From positions 744,001 to 808,000 of the forward strand of contig LODT01000006.1 of NCBI GenBank assembly GCA_001606155.1: a stretch of 64,000 bases of DNA, read 5' to 3'. Both the position numbers and the translations under genes were made by a program. The notes under the pieces were generated by a model. It saw nothing but the letters and a program-made list of their open reading frames with translations. It had not been told where the DNA came from and ran no database searches. This DNA is from Tieghemostelium lacteum. Taxonomy: Eukaryota; Evosea; Eumycetozoa; Dictyosteliales; Raperosteliaceae. Shown piece by piece: positions 1-10,864 of the stretch (the first letter of the stretch is position 1; every line of letters begins with the position of its first letter).

Positions 1-3000
1 TTAGGTAACTTATTTATAAATGTTGAAATTTGATGTACTGGTTGTAAATTATATGGACGTAATTGATATTCTTCGACATTACTAACAATTTTGTAGAGGT
101 CTTGTCTCTTTACAAAATTAATGAGATTATTCATTAGAGATGGTTGATCCTTCTCGATAGTTGCAATCTCTTCTTGAACTACAGTTATCCAAGGGATACA
201 AGGGTGAGGTGACTTGGCCAAGATTTCTCTGTAAACCTTATAATTATCAGTTTTGGAAAATAGATTATCATATTCAGCCAAAACCTCTTTAGTACGAGGA
301 CTAATCAAGTCAGGTAGAGACTGGATATAGTGTTGTTGTAGACCTTGATAGATAGAATACAGAGTCTGATAGTTATTAAGAATTCTAAGAGACTCCATAA
401 CTTTAATGTGTTTTTCAAGCATTTTAATACGATCCTTTTTCTTGTCTGCTAAAAGTACCGTGTATACAACCCATTTAGAGACATCAGTCGAACGGTTGAG
501 GAATGTGATTAAATTGGGAGATGTAGCCATACTGTATTGGAAATCACCAAAACTAGTGACACGAACAAGGAACTCTGGAGGTGGAATATTTCTAAATATA
601 CGGTATTCTATCAGAGTTAGTTGTCTGGCAATTTCAAGTTCATCGATATGACTGAATTGAAGTTGAGGGGAGAAGATATTTCTAGGTACTTTAGGTTCAG
701 GTGGATTGGTACTGTAGACTAGAGACGAAGACAACTCGTTATTACGCACCTGTTGTAAGAGGGAACGTAGTTTTTTGATATTTGCATTGCCATCTCTTGT
801 TAGTGAACCATCGATAAAACTGTATAATGAGGCTACTAATTTGTCAGCTCCAATTCCTAATTTGAAATCCCAAGGACATTTATCAATCCAGTATTTCAGA
901 ACTGAGCATACACGATGTCTGATAGGATCTACTACATCAGATTTATATTTACTGGCATCCGAACCAGAAGGTGCAGCTGGAACGTTATAACGTTGAATCA
1001 GTTTCTTTAATAGATTCTCACTGGTTGTAAAACTAGTGTGAGTGTATAAGAAAGCTTTGAGGAAATTTACATCATTAGCTTTATCCTTCTCAGGTGCTAG
1101 ATAATGTACCAGTTTGTTAATAGTTGCAGCTTTAATTGTAATTTTACCACTATCTCCAATTTCAGTTTTTTTGATATTTCTTGTATTGTCATCACCTTCG
1201 TCCCAGACATTGATATCCTCTTCTTCATTTTCTATTCTTCTGTAGAGGTTATCAACAAACTGAATTTCAGGGTCTGTTGATTGTTCATCTTTTGGTAAGA
1301 CATCCAAATCTGTATCGAATACATTCTTATTACGAAGACGAGGTTTGGCAAGTCTGAGTAATGAAATCAAACGACTTTCACTAGACTCTGTAAGTTGATG
1401 AATGATACCAGTCTCTTTCTGAATAGCTTGAATTGTCTTTCTGTAAGGTGTATGTTGTTCCAAATACTCCATAATCATCTCCAATACAAATTGATGACTG
1501 ATGGCATTCTTATTCTCAGTATAAGATGGTTGGGCTAATGCTTTGGCATAGGGTTTGATTCCAGTCAACATTGCAGTTCTTTCACGTAGATCTAAAATCT
1601 CTGGATGTTTCTTCATCAATGTACTCTCCCAATGATTCTTTGGTATATTTTGAATACGATTATATTCAAAATCATCTTCTTGTAATAATTCCTCTTCAAA
1701 TTCATCTTTTCCAAAGGAAAAGTAATCAATTGATGTTTCCGATCCCAATCCACCCCAGAGTATAATAGAATTACTTCCCTTTGGTCCAACATGTCCACTA
1801 TGAGAATATCTATTTTGACCTTGTGTGTTAGATCTAATTTTATAACATTTCTTTTGATCTATTATTATTCAAATAATAAATAAGAATTATTAGTAATTTG
1901 TAAATTATTATAATTTTTGTGTGTTTTTAAAATTCAAATAATACATACATAGATCAATTTCAAAAATTTCAATTTGATTAGATTTTGGATTACCACCAGT
2001 TACAATGATGGAATCTAGTAAAAGTGTTGCAGTGTGATTGGAACGAGGTGTGAAAGTAGAACCTTCCAAATTCACTTTTGTCCATTGATTATTAGCCAGA
2101 GAATATTGATAAATTTCATCAGTTGGAGATGTTGATTCTAATTGACCACCAACAATCCACATTACACCTTTATGAAGTGTACTAGTGTGCATTGATCTTC
2201 CAGTTGGAGTCGATTGACATGCAATTAAACTCCAATTTTTACTTTCTAAATTGAATGAATAAATTTCATTACTAGTTTGTCCTCCATCTACAGTTCCACC
2301 AAATACAATCATTGATGTACGATCAATAATTGCAGAATGTCCATATCTAACTGTTGGTTTAACTGTTCCTTCAATTGTTAATTCTGACCATGTTTGTGAT
2401 TCTAAATAATTTTTAAAAAAAAAATATTAATATTTAAAATAATCTAAAAACCTATATCTAAAATCTTCCTATATTAACACATACCAAATGAAAATACTTG
2501 AATATCATTCTTTAGGCCAGTTGTACTATAACCTCCAAATATATACATCGAATTATTGTAAACTATAGCTGAATGTTGTGATCTTGCTGATATAATACTG
2601 GGACTTGGCAAAATTGTCCAAGTTCTAGTTGCTATATTTATAATCCAAACTTTGGTATTAACATCTTGTATATTGCTAGATTAAAGATTTGTTTTTTTTT
2701 TTTTTTACTTACAAAATTGATATGAATAAAAATCATTTGTAAAGGTACCATCTTGCAATTGACCTCCAAAAAAATATAATGTGTCTTCACTAGAGACACA
2801 AGTGTGTCCTGAATGTCCTATTTCTCCACCAGTTGTTGATTTTAAACCTAAATAAATATCTATAAATAAAAGTTTTATAAATGTGAATTTCGTTAAAAAC
2901 AATGTTTGGAAAAAGAGAATGATGGGTGAAGGTGTGGTGTGTGTTGTTTTTTTGTATTTTTTAAAACAAAAAAAAAATCTATATGATTCTATACTTTTAA

Positions 3001-3638
3001 AAAAAATCTTCCCTATTTGTTCACAAAAATAACTATGAAAAATAAAAAAAAACAAAATTTTGAGAGGAGCTTGAGATGTGGGTTGATGTGGTATACTTAC
3101 TTCCATTTTTTGTAAAAGGATCTTGATTGCCTTCTTCAGTGTACAAGAGTGATTCTGTTGTGGGTGATGATGATGATGAGTTTAGAGAGGAAGTTGGTGG
3201 AGATGATTCTGCATTTGGCAAAGAACTATTGGATAGTTGTGCCAATGTACTAGTAGTTCTATTGAATAGCGATGGTGAACCTTGAGTTGTCATAGATGAG
3301 TTTGGTGAATGTGTACTAGAGCCACCAGAATTTGATCTCTGGTTAATGGATGAGGAACTTGAAGACAAAGCATTTCCAGAGTTTGGTTTGGCTTTCAAGT
3401 CATTTTGTGATTTAAATACTGGTGATCCTGTAATTGAGTGTGGTGATGACTGTAATTGTTGCTGTTGTTGTGAGTTATTAATAGATGGTGATGATGGTGT
3501 TGGTGTAGTATTAGTTGATGATACAGGTGTTTTTGTAACTGGTGGTAAAGATGGTGCTGTTGGTAATTTATTTAATATCGTTGATTTATTGCTTGTTGTT
3601 GTAGATGGTCCACCGATTTTCTTGTCATTGTTATTCAT
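1..3638 (-). CDS. gefF: Kelch-LisH-RasGEF protein (GefF-like), 3' end outside window
   Basis: Ras guanine nucleotide exchange factor that would load GTP onto Ras proteins. I join five exons: 3638-3101, 2847-2713, 2664-2485, 2401-1949 and 1858-1; all four introns are phase 1 with GT(A/T)(A/T)GT donors. The first ~180 residues are Ser/Thr/Asn/Gln rich. Exons 2-5 carry kelch repeats (IVFGGT, WIVGG, IFGGY, LWGG). A LisH motif (HQFVLEMIMEYLEQ) lies near residue 560, a RasGEF N-terminal domain around 670-800 and the catalytic RasGEF domain from about 840 (IDELEIARQLTLIEYRIF). The frame is open at position 1 at RPYNLQPV, close to the usual end of a RasGEF domain, so little is missing. Kelch plus RasGEF fits what I recall of Dictyostelium GefF; the symbol is by domain architecture only. 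Confidence 0.85.
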
Positions 3639-4313
3639 TTTTGTTTCTGTTTTTTCTATCCTCTACTATTATTATTATTATGAAGGTTTCTTTCTTTCTT
3701 TCTTTTTATATCTATTAATACTAAAATAGATATATCTGTCTTTCTTTTGTTTTTTTTTTATTTTTCCTATCAGGTGTTGCTTCTAAAAAAAGTGCTAATT
3801 AAATGATAACTATTTTGATCATAAAATTTACAAGTACATAAATATATAAAATTACAAGATGAAATATCGGTAACACTAGAATAAATAAAAATTTGGTGAA
3901 AAAAAAAAAAATCAAAAAAAAAAAAAAAAAAAAAGATATTTTATATATTTGATTGCCAATGAATGATATTAAGATCCATCTAAATAATTTTTTATTTGAA
4001 TAGTGTATTTATACTTTTTTAAATTATATGTATCTCTATTCTTATATAATTTCATAGACATTATGGTTATATAATGGAATAGGAATTTATAAAAACAAGT
4101 TTTTCATAAGCTTTTATTTGAATTGAATAATAAGTACTAATGATTTTAAAATAAATCATGAAATACATGGAATAGAGATAATTATCTATATGAATGCCCA
4201 TATTCTTCCTTTTTTCAAGAAAATCAATTTTGTTGATTTTTTTTTTAAATTTTTTTTTTTTATTGTTTTTTTGATCATCATTTAATTTATTTTTGTTAGA
4301 AACTCTATCTACG
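3639..4313. promoter_or_regulatory. Divergent intergenic region (RasGEF / CSN6)
   Basis: This 675-bp interval separates two divergent start codons and must hold both promoters. It is almost pure A/T, with long homopolymer runs near 3898-3935 and 4230-4268. I see no protein or RNA gene and cannot define a specific factor site. T runs directly upstream of the ATG are typical of dictyostelid promoters. Confidence 0.5.
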
Positions 4314-5425
4314 ATGTCACAAAGTACACCAACAACCGCAACAGCTACACCTACTACAGATTCATTAGTATTGGAAAAGAGTTCAAATAACAGTGGATTA
4401 TCAATTGATCTTCATCCATTGTGTATTATTAATATCTCAGATCACTACACACGTGTTAAAGTTGAGAGTGGTAGTTCAAATACTCGTGTCATTGGTGTCA
4501 TTCAAGGTATTCAAAATGGTAGAAATGTAGAGATCTTCAATTCATTTGAATTGGTATATACTATGGTTGATGGTGCAATGGTTTTAGACTTTGGTTATCT
4601 TAAACAAAAACAAGAACAATTCAAAAAAGTTTTCCCAACCTATGATCTCTTGGGTTGGTATTCAACTGGTAACAAAGTTACCAAAGATGATTTACTCATT
4701 CACAAACAAGTAGGTGTTAGCCCCGTTCAACCTAAATACACATTTTTTGAACATTTACTCACACCCCCTTTTCATGTGAAAATTTAGATTTTAGAGTTAA
4801 ATGAAAGTCCACTTTATTTAATGTTAGATACAGTTGCAGTTGCATTACAAACTACTAAAGATTTACCAATTGTTATTTATGAATCAGAATTACATATTAT
4901 CAATGATGTTCCAACTACATTGTTTGTTAAATCACCATACAAGATTCAAACTGGTGAGGCTGAACGTATTGGTGTAAATCACATTGCAAAAGTAACTCCA
5001 GGTGGTTCTGAAGGTTCTGGACGTATGTATTATTATTATTACTAATAGTCTTATATATAACACTATTATCAAAATAACTAATGATTTCAAAATTAAAAAT
5101 AGTTTCAACACATTTATATTCAATGCATAATGCAATTTCAATGTTAAATATTCGTGTTAATCTTCTCAGTCAATACTTAAAGGCAGTTAAAGAAAAGAAA
5201 GTACCATATGAACATGGTATTCTTAGACAGGTAGCATCATTGTGTAATCAATTACCAACTATTAGCACTCAAGAATTCAATAATCAATTTTTACAAGAAT
5301 ACAATGATGTTTTGTTAGTTACCTATTTGGCTTCTATTACTAGAGATTCAACACTCATCAATGATGCCATTGATAAATATCTCATTACTCACGAAAAACA
5401 AACCAAGAGAAGATTCTTTATGTAA
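4314..5425 (+). CDS. csn6: COP9 signalosome subunit 6
   Basis: Non-catalytic MPN subunit of the COP9 signalosome, which removes Nedd8 from cullins. Exons are 4314-4709, 4788-5022 and 5103-5425, giving 317 residues. The start is the ATG at 4314; an in-frame TTG at 4293 was ignored. The MPN domain starts at HPLCIINISDHYTR and includes GRNVEIFNSFEL and LGWYSTGNKV, closely following animal CSN6. The first junction restores HKQ-ILELNESPLYL, and exon 3 supplies the C-terminal helices (HNAISMLNIRVNLL, ILRQVASLCNQLP). No JAMM metal motif is present, as expected for CSN6. Confidence 0.95.
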
Positions 5426-5625
5426 TTTAACAATATCACCTTTAAAAACCAAATACTTTACCACCCCACACACTTACCCTCAAACTAACTAAACACCCAC
5501 ACAAACTCACAAAACAAAAAGAATAAATTAGTAAATTTCTTGGATTATAATAAATATCATTTGTGTTTTTTTTTTAAAGTATTTCCTAATTAGTGTGGCG
5601 GGGGTAGATTAACCACAATATTTAT

Positions 5626-7629
5626 TTAAAGTAGTGATTTAACAATTGTTAATCTTGATTGTAAATCTTGATCTTTTGGATCAATTTCCAAACCAGATTC
5701 ATAGTCAGCAATTGCAGATTTTAAATCACCCAATTGTAAATGTGCTTCACCTCTACTCAAATAGGCATTCAATAGATTACCAACCTTATTATCAATGAGA
5801 TAACTTAGATACTTTACAAGTGACATTTGTTTTTCTTTTTGATCTTTAGTTGTAGGTCTATAGTATGTAGTTCTATTTGTTTTGTTATTAATAACAACAA
5901 CTGTAGGTGAATTTGTAGATTGCGTTACTGAATTTGGTTGTTGTGGTTGTTGTGGTGATGTTGATTGCAATGGTGGTGTGGTGGGTTTTGGATTAACAAC
6001 CAGAGGTGGGGGTGTGTTTACTTTTACTTGAGAATTAACAGTATCTTTTGAAGATGTTAATTTTGTATTTAAATGAGAACTTTCATGTATAAGTTCCTTA
6101 AGTGTTTGATTTAGTGATTCTGATTTTGGATCACTATTCAATTGTAATCGAATATCATGTTCAATGTGTTTAAGTGCTTTATAAAGACACTCAAGAAGAT
6201 CAATAGATTCAGGTTCATATCTCAAACCAGATCTAAAATCCTGAACTGCTAGACCATAGTCACCAATAGCCACATAGGAACTTCCTCTTCTAAGATAAGC
6301 TTTAAACTGTTGAGACTGTTTCTCTATTGATATCGTACAATCTGTTATAGCCTCTAAAAATCTATTTAATTTATAATAGACTATACCTCTATTTGAATAG
6401 TATATAGAGTCATTTGGGTTCAATTTAATAGCTTTTGTATAGTGTCCTAATGCAGCAATGAAATTCTTATCTTGAAAATCAGTATTTCCATATAACTTTT
6501 GCTTCGAAGCTATAGTCTCTGCAACTGTTGTTTTTCTATTTGCATGATACTCTTCATAATCAGACCAATTAGTACCATAACTAAACTCACCATATGGTAT
6601 CAGTGGTGGTGGTAACTGATCTTGTTTCCCATTACTACTACTCTTTTGTAATAGTTGCTGTTGTTGTTGTTGTTGATATAAATCCTGAGAATCTAAAACT
6701 GAAGTAGATTTTGAATAAACTGAATTCATTCTCTTGTAGTAGTGTATGAGTAGATTCATTCTAGATGGTTCTTCTTCAATTGTTAATTTACCAAAATCAC
6801 TTATCCATATCTTATTTATGCCACTAGTGGTAGGTGTAGCACTACCTATAGACTGTTTAAAAATCTCTTGAATACTAGCAGTATTATAGATAAATGTAGA
6901 ACCAAATGAATATCTCATAATTTGTTGAAGTGTAATATTCTTAGGACACAAAGACATTGCAATGAACTGATCAGAGAATGCCTTTTTAAAATCTCTAGTG
7001 AAAAAGTAACCAAAATACCTACAAATATAGGCTTTAATACAGTTTGGTTGTATTGATAATGCCAATGTAGAATCTAATATTGATTTCTTGTATTCATTGT
7101 TTTTCAGTTTACTTATCGATCTGTTAATCAATAGAATAACAATAAACAAACTATGATTAGGATGTAGATTTGCAATAGCAGTATTGTAGTACTCTATAGC
7201 CTGTTTATATCTTTCCTGGTAAAATTCATTATTTCCAAATCGAAATGAATACAATGCTACTGGTGGTAAATCATTAAATATAGATTCATAACTACTCAAT
7301 GATACAAGGTTACTAATATTACTATTATTTGGTAATGAGTTTCCATTGCTTTTTGTAGTTTGTTGTTGCTGTTGTTGTTGAATATTCGAATGTTGACTAT
7401 AGTCATTATCAATATCAATGTATCTTTGTGTATTCTTTAACTGATCTAAATTATAATTTAAAAAGTCTTTATCAATGAGATTCTTGTCATAGTCTGGTAC
7501 TGGATTTTTACTATTGTTATTATTATTTACATTGCTAGTTTTCTTACTAGGAGTGTTGGTATTGGAGGGTTTGTTTTGTGGTGGTTGGTTCTTTACAGGT
7601 TTTGAAGTTTTCTTAGATTTACCTGTCAT
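5626..7629 (-). CDS. TPR-repeat protein, 667 aa
   Basis: Single-exon gene starting at the ATG at 7629. Residues 1-40 are basic and rich in Lys, Pro and Asn. Three groups of tetratricopeptide repeats can be seen: about 125-235 (FGNNEFYQERYKQAIEYYNT), 375-485 (KNFIAALGHYTKAIKLNPND, then two more, including YLRRGSSYVAIGDYGLAVQD), and 620-660 (LSRGEAHLQLGDLKSAIADY). Gln and Pro/Ser/Thr spacers lie between them. The layout resembles co-chaperone-like TPR proteins, but no other domain identifies a partner, so function is unassigned. It converges on csn6 with about 200 bp between the stop codons; that gap is CA-rich. Confidence 0.85.
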   Translation of the reverse strand: MTGKSKKTSKPVKNQPPQNKPSNTNTPSKKTSNVNNNNNSKNPVPDYDKNLIDKDFLNYNLDQLKNTQRYIDIDNDYSQHSNIQQQQQQQTTKSNGNSLPNNSNISNLVSLSSYESIFNDLPPVALYSFRFGNNEFYQERYKQAIEYYNTAIANLHPNHSLFIVILLINRSISKLKNNEYKKSILDSTLALSIQPNCIKAYICRYFGYFFTRDFKKAFSDQFIAMSLCPKNITLQQIMRYSFGSTFIYNTASIQEIFKQSIGSATPTTSGINKIWISDFGKLTIEEEPSRMNLLIHYYKRMNSVYSKSTSVLDSQDLYQQQQQQQLLQKSSSNGKQDQLPPPLIPYGEFSYGTNWSDYEEYHANRKTTVAETIASKQKLYGNTDFQDKNFIAALGHYTKAIKLNPNDSIYYSNRGIVYYKLNRFLEAITDCTISIEKQSQQFKAYLRRGSSYVAIGDYGLAVQDFRSGLRYEPESIDLLECLYKALKHIEHDIRLQLNSDPKSESLNQTLKELIHESSHLNTKLTSSKDTVNSQVKVNTPPPLVVNPKPTTPPLQSTSPQQPQQPNSVTQSTNSPTVVVINNKTNRTTYYRPTTKDQKEKQMSLVKYLSYLIDNKVGNLLNAYLSRGEAHLQLGDLKSAIADYESGLEIDPKDQDLQSRLTIVKSLL

Positions 7630-8596
7630 TTTTCGATGTGTTTGGTTTTTTTTTATTTAAAAATAAAAAAAATAAACATATTTTTTCATTTCATCTTGAT
7701 CGACTGAATATCAAAGAAATTTAATATTACAATGTATTTTGGTACTTGGTTTCAATAGTTTTAAATGATAACAATTTGAAAAGCTTCAAGAGTATTCACT
7801 TAAAGAGGAATAAATTTATTTTAAATTATAGATTATTAGTTTCCCTATTTATAATTATTATTACAGATTAGATTTTCAATTAACTTTGCAACAGTTCCAA
7901 CAGCTGAATTCTGTTGAACATAATTTTGGTCAAGAATTTACTCAGCTAGAACTAATCCAGTGGAATTTTGTTTACCTAATAACTTGATTAACTTGCTAAA
8001 CAGTATAACTTATACCAATTACTTATTTTATATTTACATTAAATGAATCTATCATTAATCTTACATTCTAAACCCAATTAGCACTTTGTGGTAATGTATT
8101 TCCTTTGATCTTCAAAGATCAAATGCTTGCATTACTAATATTTCAAGTCCCTGCCAAAAGAGTATCTCTAATATATTAATTTGTTAATATTTTAAATATA
8201 ATATCTTCCCAAACCCCACTTGACATGTCATAATAATTTAGTTGTGATCGGATATTAACCAAAATAATAATTAAAAAATATTCGTCTTTTAGTTTTAGAA
8301 ATTACCTTTCTAAACATTTTTATAAAAATAAAGATTTAAATTGATAATGCCAATAAGGAAATTTCCAGAAAGAAATCCTGGGAGATAACAGTAAAGAATT
8401 TAAGGAATTTGATATTATCAAGTTTATTGGGTCTATGAGAATAAATTTTGAAATTATATCTCTGTAATGGATTACATGGTTATATGTTTTAAAAATCTCA
8501 AATTCTCCTATTTTTCCCTTGTTAAAAATTATATCACCACTTGATATTGATTTGGTAGACACAGACAATGTCCTTTAGAAAATAAAAAAAGTTTAA

Positions 8597-8638
8597 TTTT
8601 GATTATATTTAAATAACTCGTTTTGATTATATTTAAAT
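8597..8638. repeat. Two-copy tandem repeat, 24-bp period
   Basis: The 18-base string ttttgattatatttaaat occurs at 8597-8614 and again at 8621-8638. Both copies are AT-rich. This is probably a local slippage duplication. Confidence 0.8.
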
Positions 8639-8877
8639 TATGGTTGTACAAATCAGATGAACTAACGAATAATTATTAATAAAATAATTTGTCACATGTA
8701 AATAATGATTATAAAAACAATGAAAATAATTATCTACAATGATCCCCCATTAATAAAACTATATATTTAGAGAAATAGAGGAATTAGTATACTTTCAAAT
8801 AATTAAAATATAGAGAATGAAAGTGAAGTAAAGATATAGGTTGATGACGATTCATTGAAATATTATTTTTCATTTTG

Positions 8878-9055
8878 TGATTGGACCAAGATTGAAAAAA
8901 AAAAATCACGATGGTGCTTGATTTCTATCAAAACGGTAAAAAACCTTAGAAGATCTTTGAAACTGTACAAAAGAAAAAAAGATATTTTCATTCTATAGAA
9001 AAAAATAATTAAGAAAAAAACAAAAAAGCGATAAAATTCTGATTGGTCCAAGATT
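8878..9055. repeat. Paired direct repeat with TTGG(A/T)CCAA core
   Basis: tgattggaccaagatt at 8878-8893 recurs with one mismatch as tgattggtccaagatt at 9040-9055. The core TTGGACCAA / TTGGTCCAA is palindromic apart from its centre base. The copies sit about 430 and 260 bp upstream of the ATG at 9310, so they could be paired factor sites; that role is inference. Confidence 0.5.
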
Positions 9056-9309
9056 TTTATAAATAATGACACTGATGTTTCAAACAGCTTCACTTTACTT
9101 TTTTTTTTTTTTTTAATCCATTAAAGCAAGACCAACAATATATTTGTACCACTACTATTACAATTAATTTAAATTAATATTTAGATTTTTGTATTTTACT
9201 TTATATATTTAATTTTACACACCACTACGAAATTATTATAATTACACACAACCTTCTTATAGTATCGATATTATAATATTATAAACTAGAATATTCTTTG
9301 AAAATAATA

Positions 9310-10578
9310 ATGAAAGTTAATAATTTAATTTTATTATTATTTGTAACATTATCAGTTTCGATGACTTTGGCTCACGAAGGCCATACTAGAAGCCATCATC
9401 ACCATAGCTATACTTCAACTGACTATAAAGCACCATGGGTTACTTTTGATCCATCAAGAGTCTATGGTCCTGATGACTTAAGACCATCTGAAAGAGCTTT
9501 CCATGAAAGTAAAATGTTAGAGATTGCAAATTTTGCAGTTTCTAAAGGTTCATCATTTGCCTCCTCTGTTGTCAATTCCACTAATGGTCAAACCATTTGT
9601 ATGACTACAAATGCTGTAGGTGCTAAAAAAGGTAAATATTTAATTAATACCCCATCACCACACTACACTTTTTTTTTTTTTTTTTTTTTTTAAAATTTAC
9701 AAAAAACCCACTTTTAGTGATATTCTAATGCGAAATGGATTTCTATAGATATGACCTATCACGGTGAAATGAATGTTATGATGAACTGTTCAGCTCAATA
9801 CGGTTTATTTGATTGGACTGGATTCTATTTATACACCACTGGTGAATCATGTCCAATGTGTCAATCAGCAGCTATGTGGAATAGATTCTCAAAGATCATT
9901 TACGGTTCCTCTTTGAAATACTTGTATTGTGAGAAATGTATGGGTTCAATTTTAATTGAATCTAATGTAATCAATGCTATGGGTTTCGGTTTAAACGATT
10001 TTGGTGAATATGTACCAGCTCAAATTATCGGTGGAATTTTATCTGATGTTACTAATAACATCTTTAAAAACTATTGTGATCCAGGTCCAAACAACCAATC
10101 ATCTCAATCTGTAAGACCAGCTTGTCACAAGACTCCAACTAACCCAGGAACTACTACAACTTCAACTACTGGTGTACCAACAACTACCGGTGTACCAACT
10201 ACCTCTACAACTGGTGGTGGTGTACCAACTACCTCAACTACAGGTGTTCCATCAACTACAACTACCACAGGTCCAGTTCAACAAATCTCAGTTGTTCAAA
10301 CTAAGACTAGCAGTTGGACTGATGGTCAAGGTAACCATTGGGAAGGATACAATTGTGTTATTACTAATACTCTATCCTACACTGTCATTCCTAAATTCAA
10401 CAGTGTTCCAAATATTCAACCATCTGCCAACTTTGAAATCTGGGGTCTTAATCCATCATCTGATTCTCAAATTGTTTGGACTCTTTCATGGGCACCAGCC
10501 TTATACCCAGGTCAAACCTACACCTTTGGTTACAATGCCAAAATCACTGGACCAATCCAATGGACCAGAATCAACTAA
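9310..10578 (+). CDS. Secreted cytidine/deoxycytidylate deaminase-like protein with CBM49 module
   Basis: Exons 9310-9631 and 9749-10578 give 276 residues from the ATG at 9310. Residues 1-22 form a signal peptide (NLILLLFVTLSVSMTLA), followed by a His-rich stretch (HEGHTRSHHHH). The middle is a CMP/dCMP-type deaminase fold: HGEMN, built across the splice junction, is the zinc/proton-shuttle motif in which HAE or CAE is usual, and SCPMCQSAAMW supplies the PCxxC-type zinc cysteines. A Thr/Gly/Pro-rich linker (TTTSTTGVPTT) leads to a C-terminal ~90-residue domain with the dictyostelid CBM49 pattern (QISVVQTKTSSWTDGQG, FEIWGL, LYPGQTYTFGY), a cellulose-binding module. The export signal suggests action in the extracellular matrix or sheath; the substrate is unknown. 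Confidence 0.85.
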
Positions 10579-10864
10579 TCTACTTTATAATTTTATATTT
10601 ATCTTTATCTATATATATTCAAAACATATATATTAAAAATAAAAAAATATAATATATCACTTCACAATCAAACACCTTTTTTTATTAAGATTTTTTTTCA
10701 AATACTAAAAGATTAAATATCATTGGGCCAACAATAACATATTCCTTAAAAATAAAAATTTTCTTTAAAAATTGTATCATAAATCCTATTGGAGAACAAA
10801 CAGATATTTCTCTTTTTCATCAAACTCAAAACAAAAAATTTTTTTAAAATACTTTTTATAAATA

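Larger units (their letters stand above)
7630..9309. other. Gene-poor intergenic region
   Basis: 1.7 kb between the TPR gene and the deaminase gene, the longest gap in the window. It contains no long ATG-initiated frame. Between about 7865 and 8180 there are short, less AT-rich coding-like stretches in different frames that could be a decayed gene. The last ~500 bp presumably hold the promoter of the gene at 9310. Confidence 0.4.

Noticed and set aside
3346-3729. Plus-strand frame of 127 codons rich in Asp, Val and Cys
   Set aside because: Antisense to the Ser/Thr/Gln-rich first exon of the Kelch-RasGEF gene; no family resemblance.
4293-4313. Upstream TTG start for CSN6
   Set aside because: Non-ATG, and family alignment starts after the ATG at 4314.
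8320-8568. Minus-strand 82-codon frame in the gene-poor gap
   Set aside because: It begins at TTG, has no ATG, no neighbours to splice to and no recognisable motif.
8863-9093. Minus-strand 76-codon Phe/Ile-rich frame
   Set aside because: Composition is that of A/T-rich promoter DNA read in frame.
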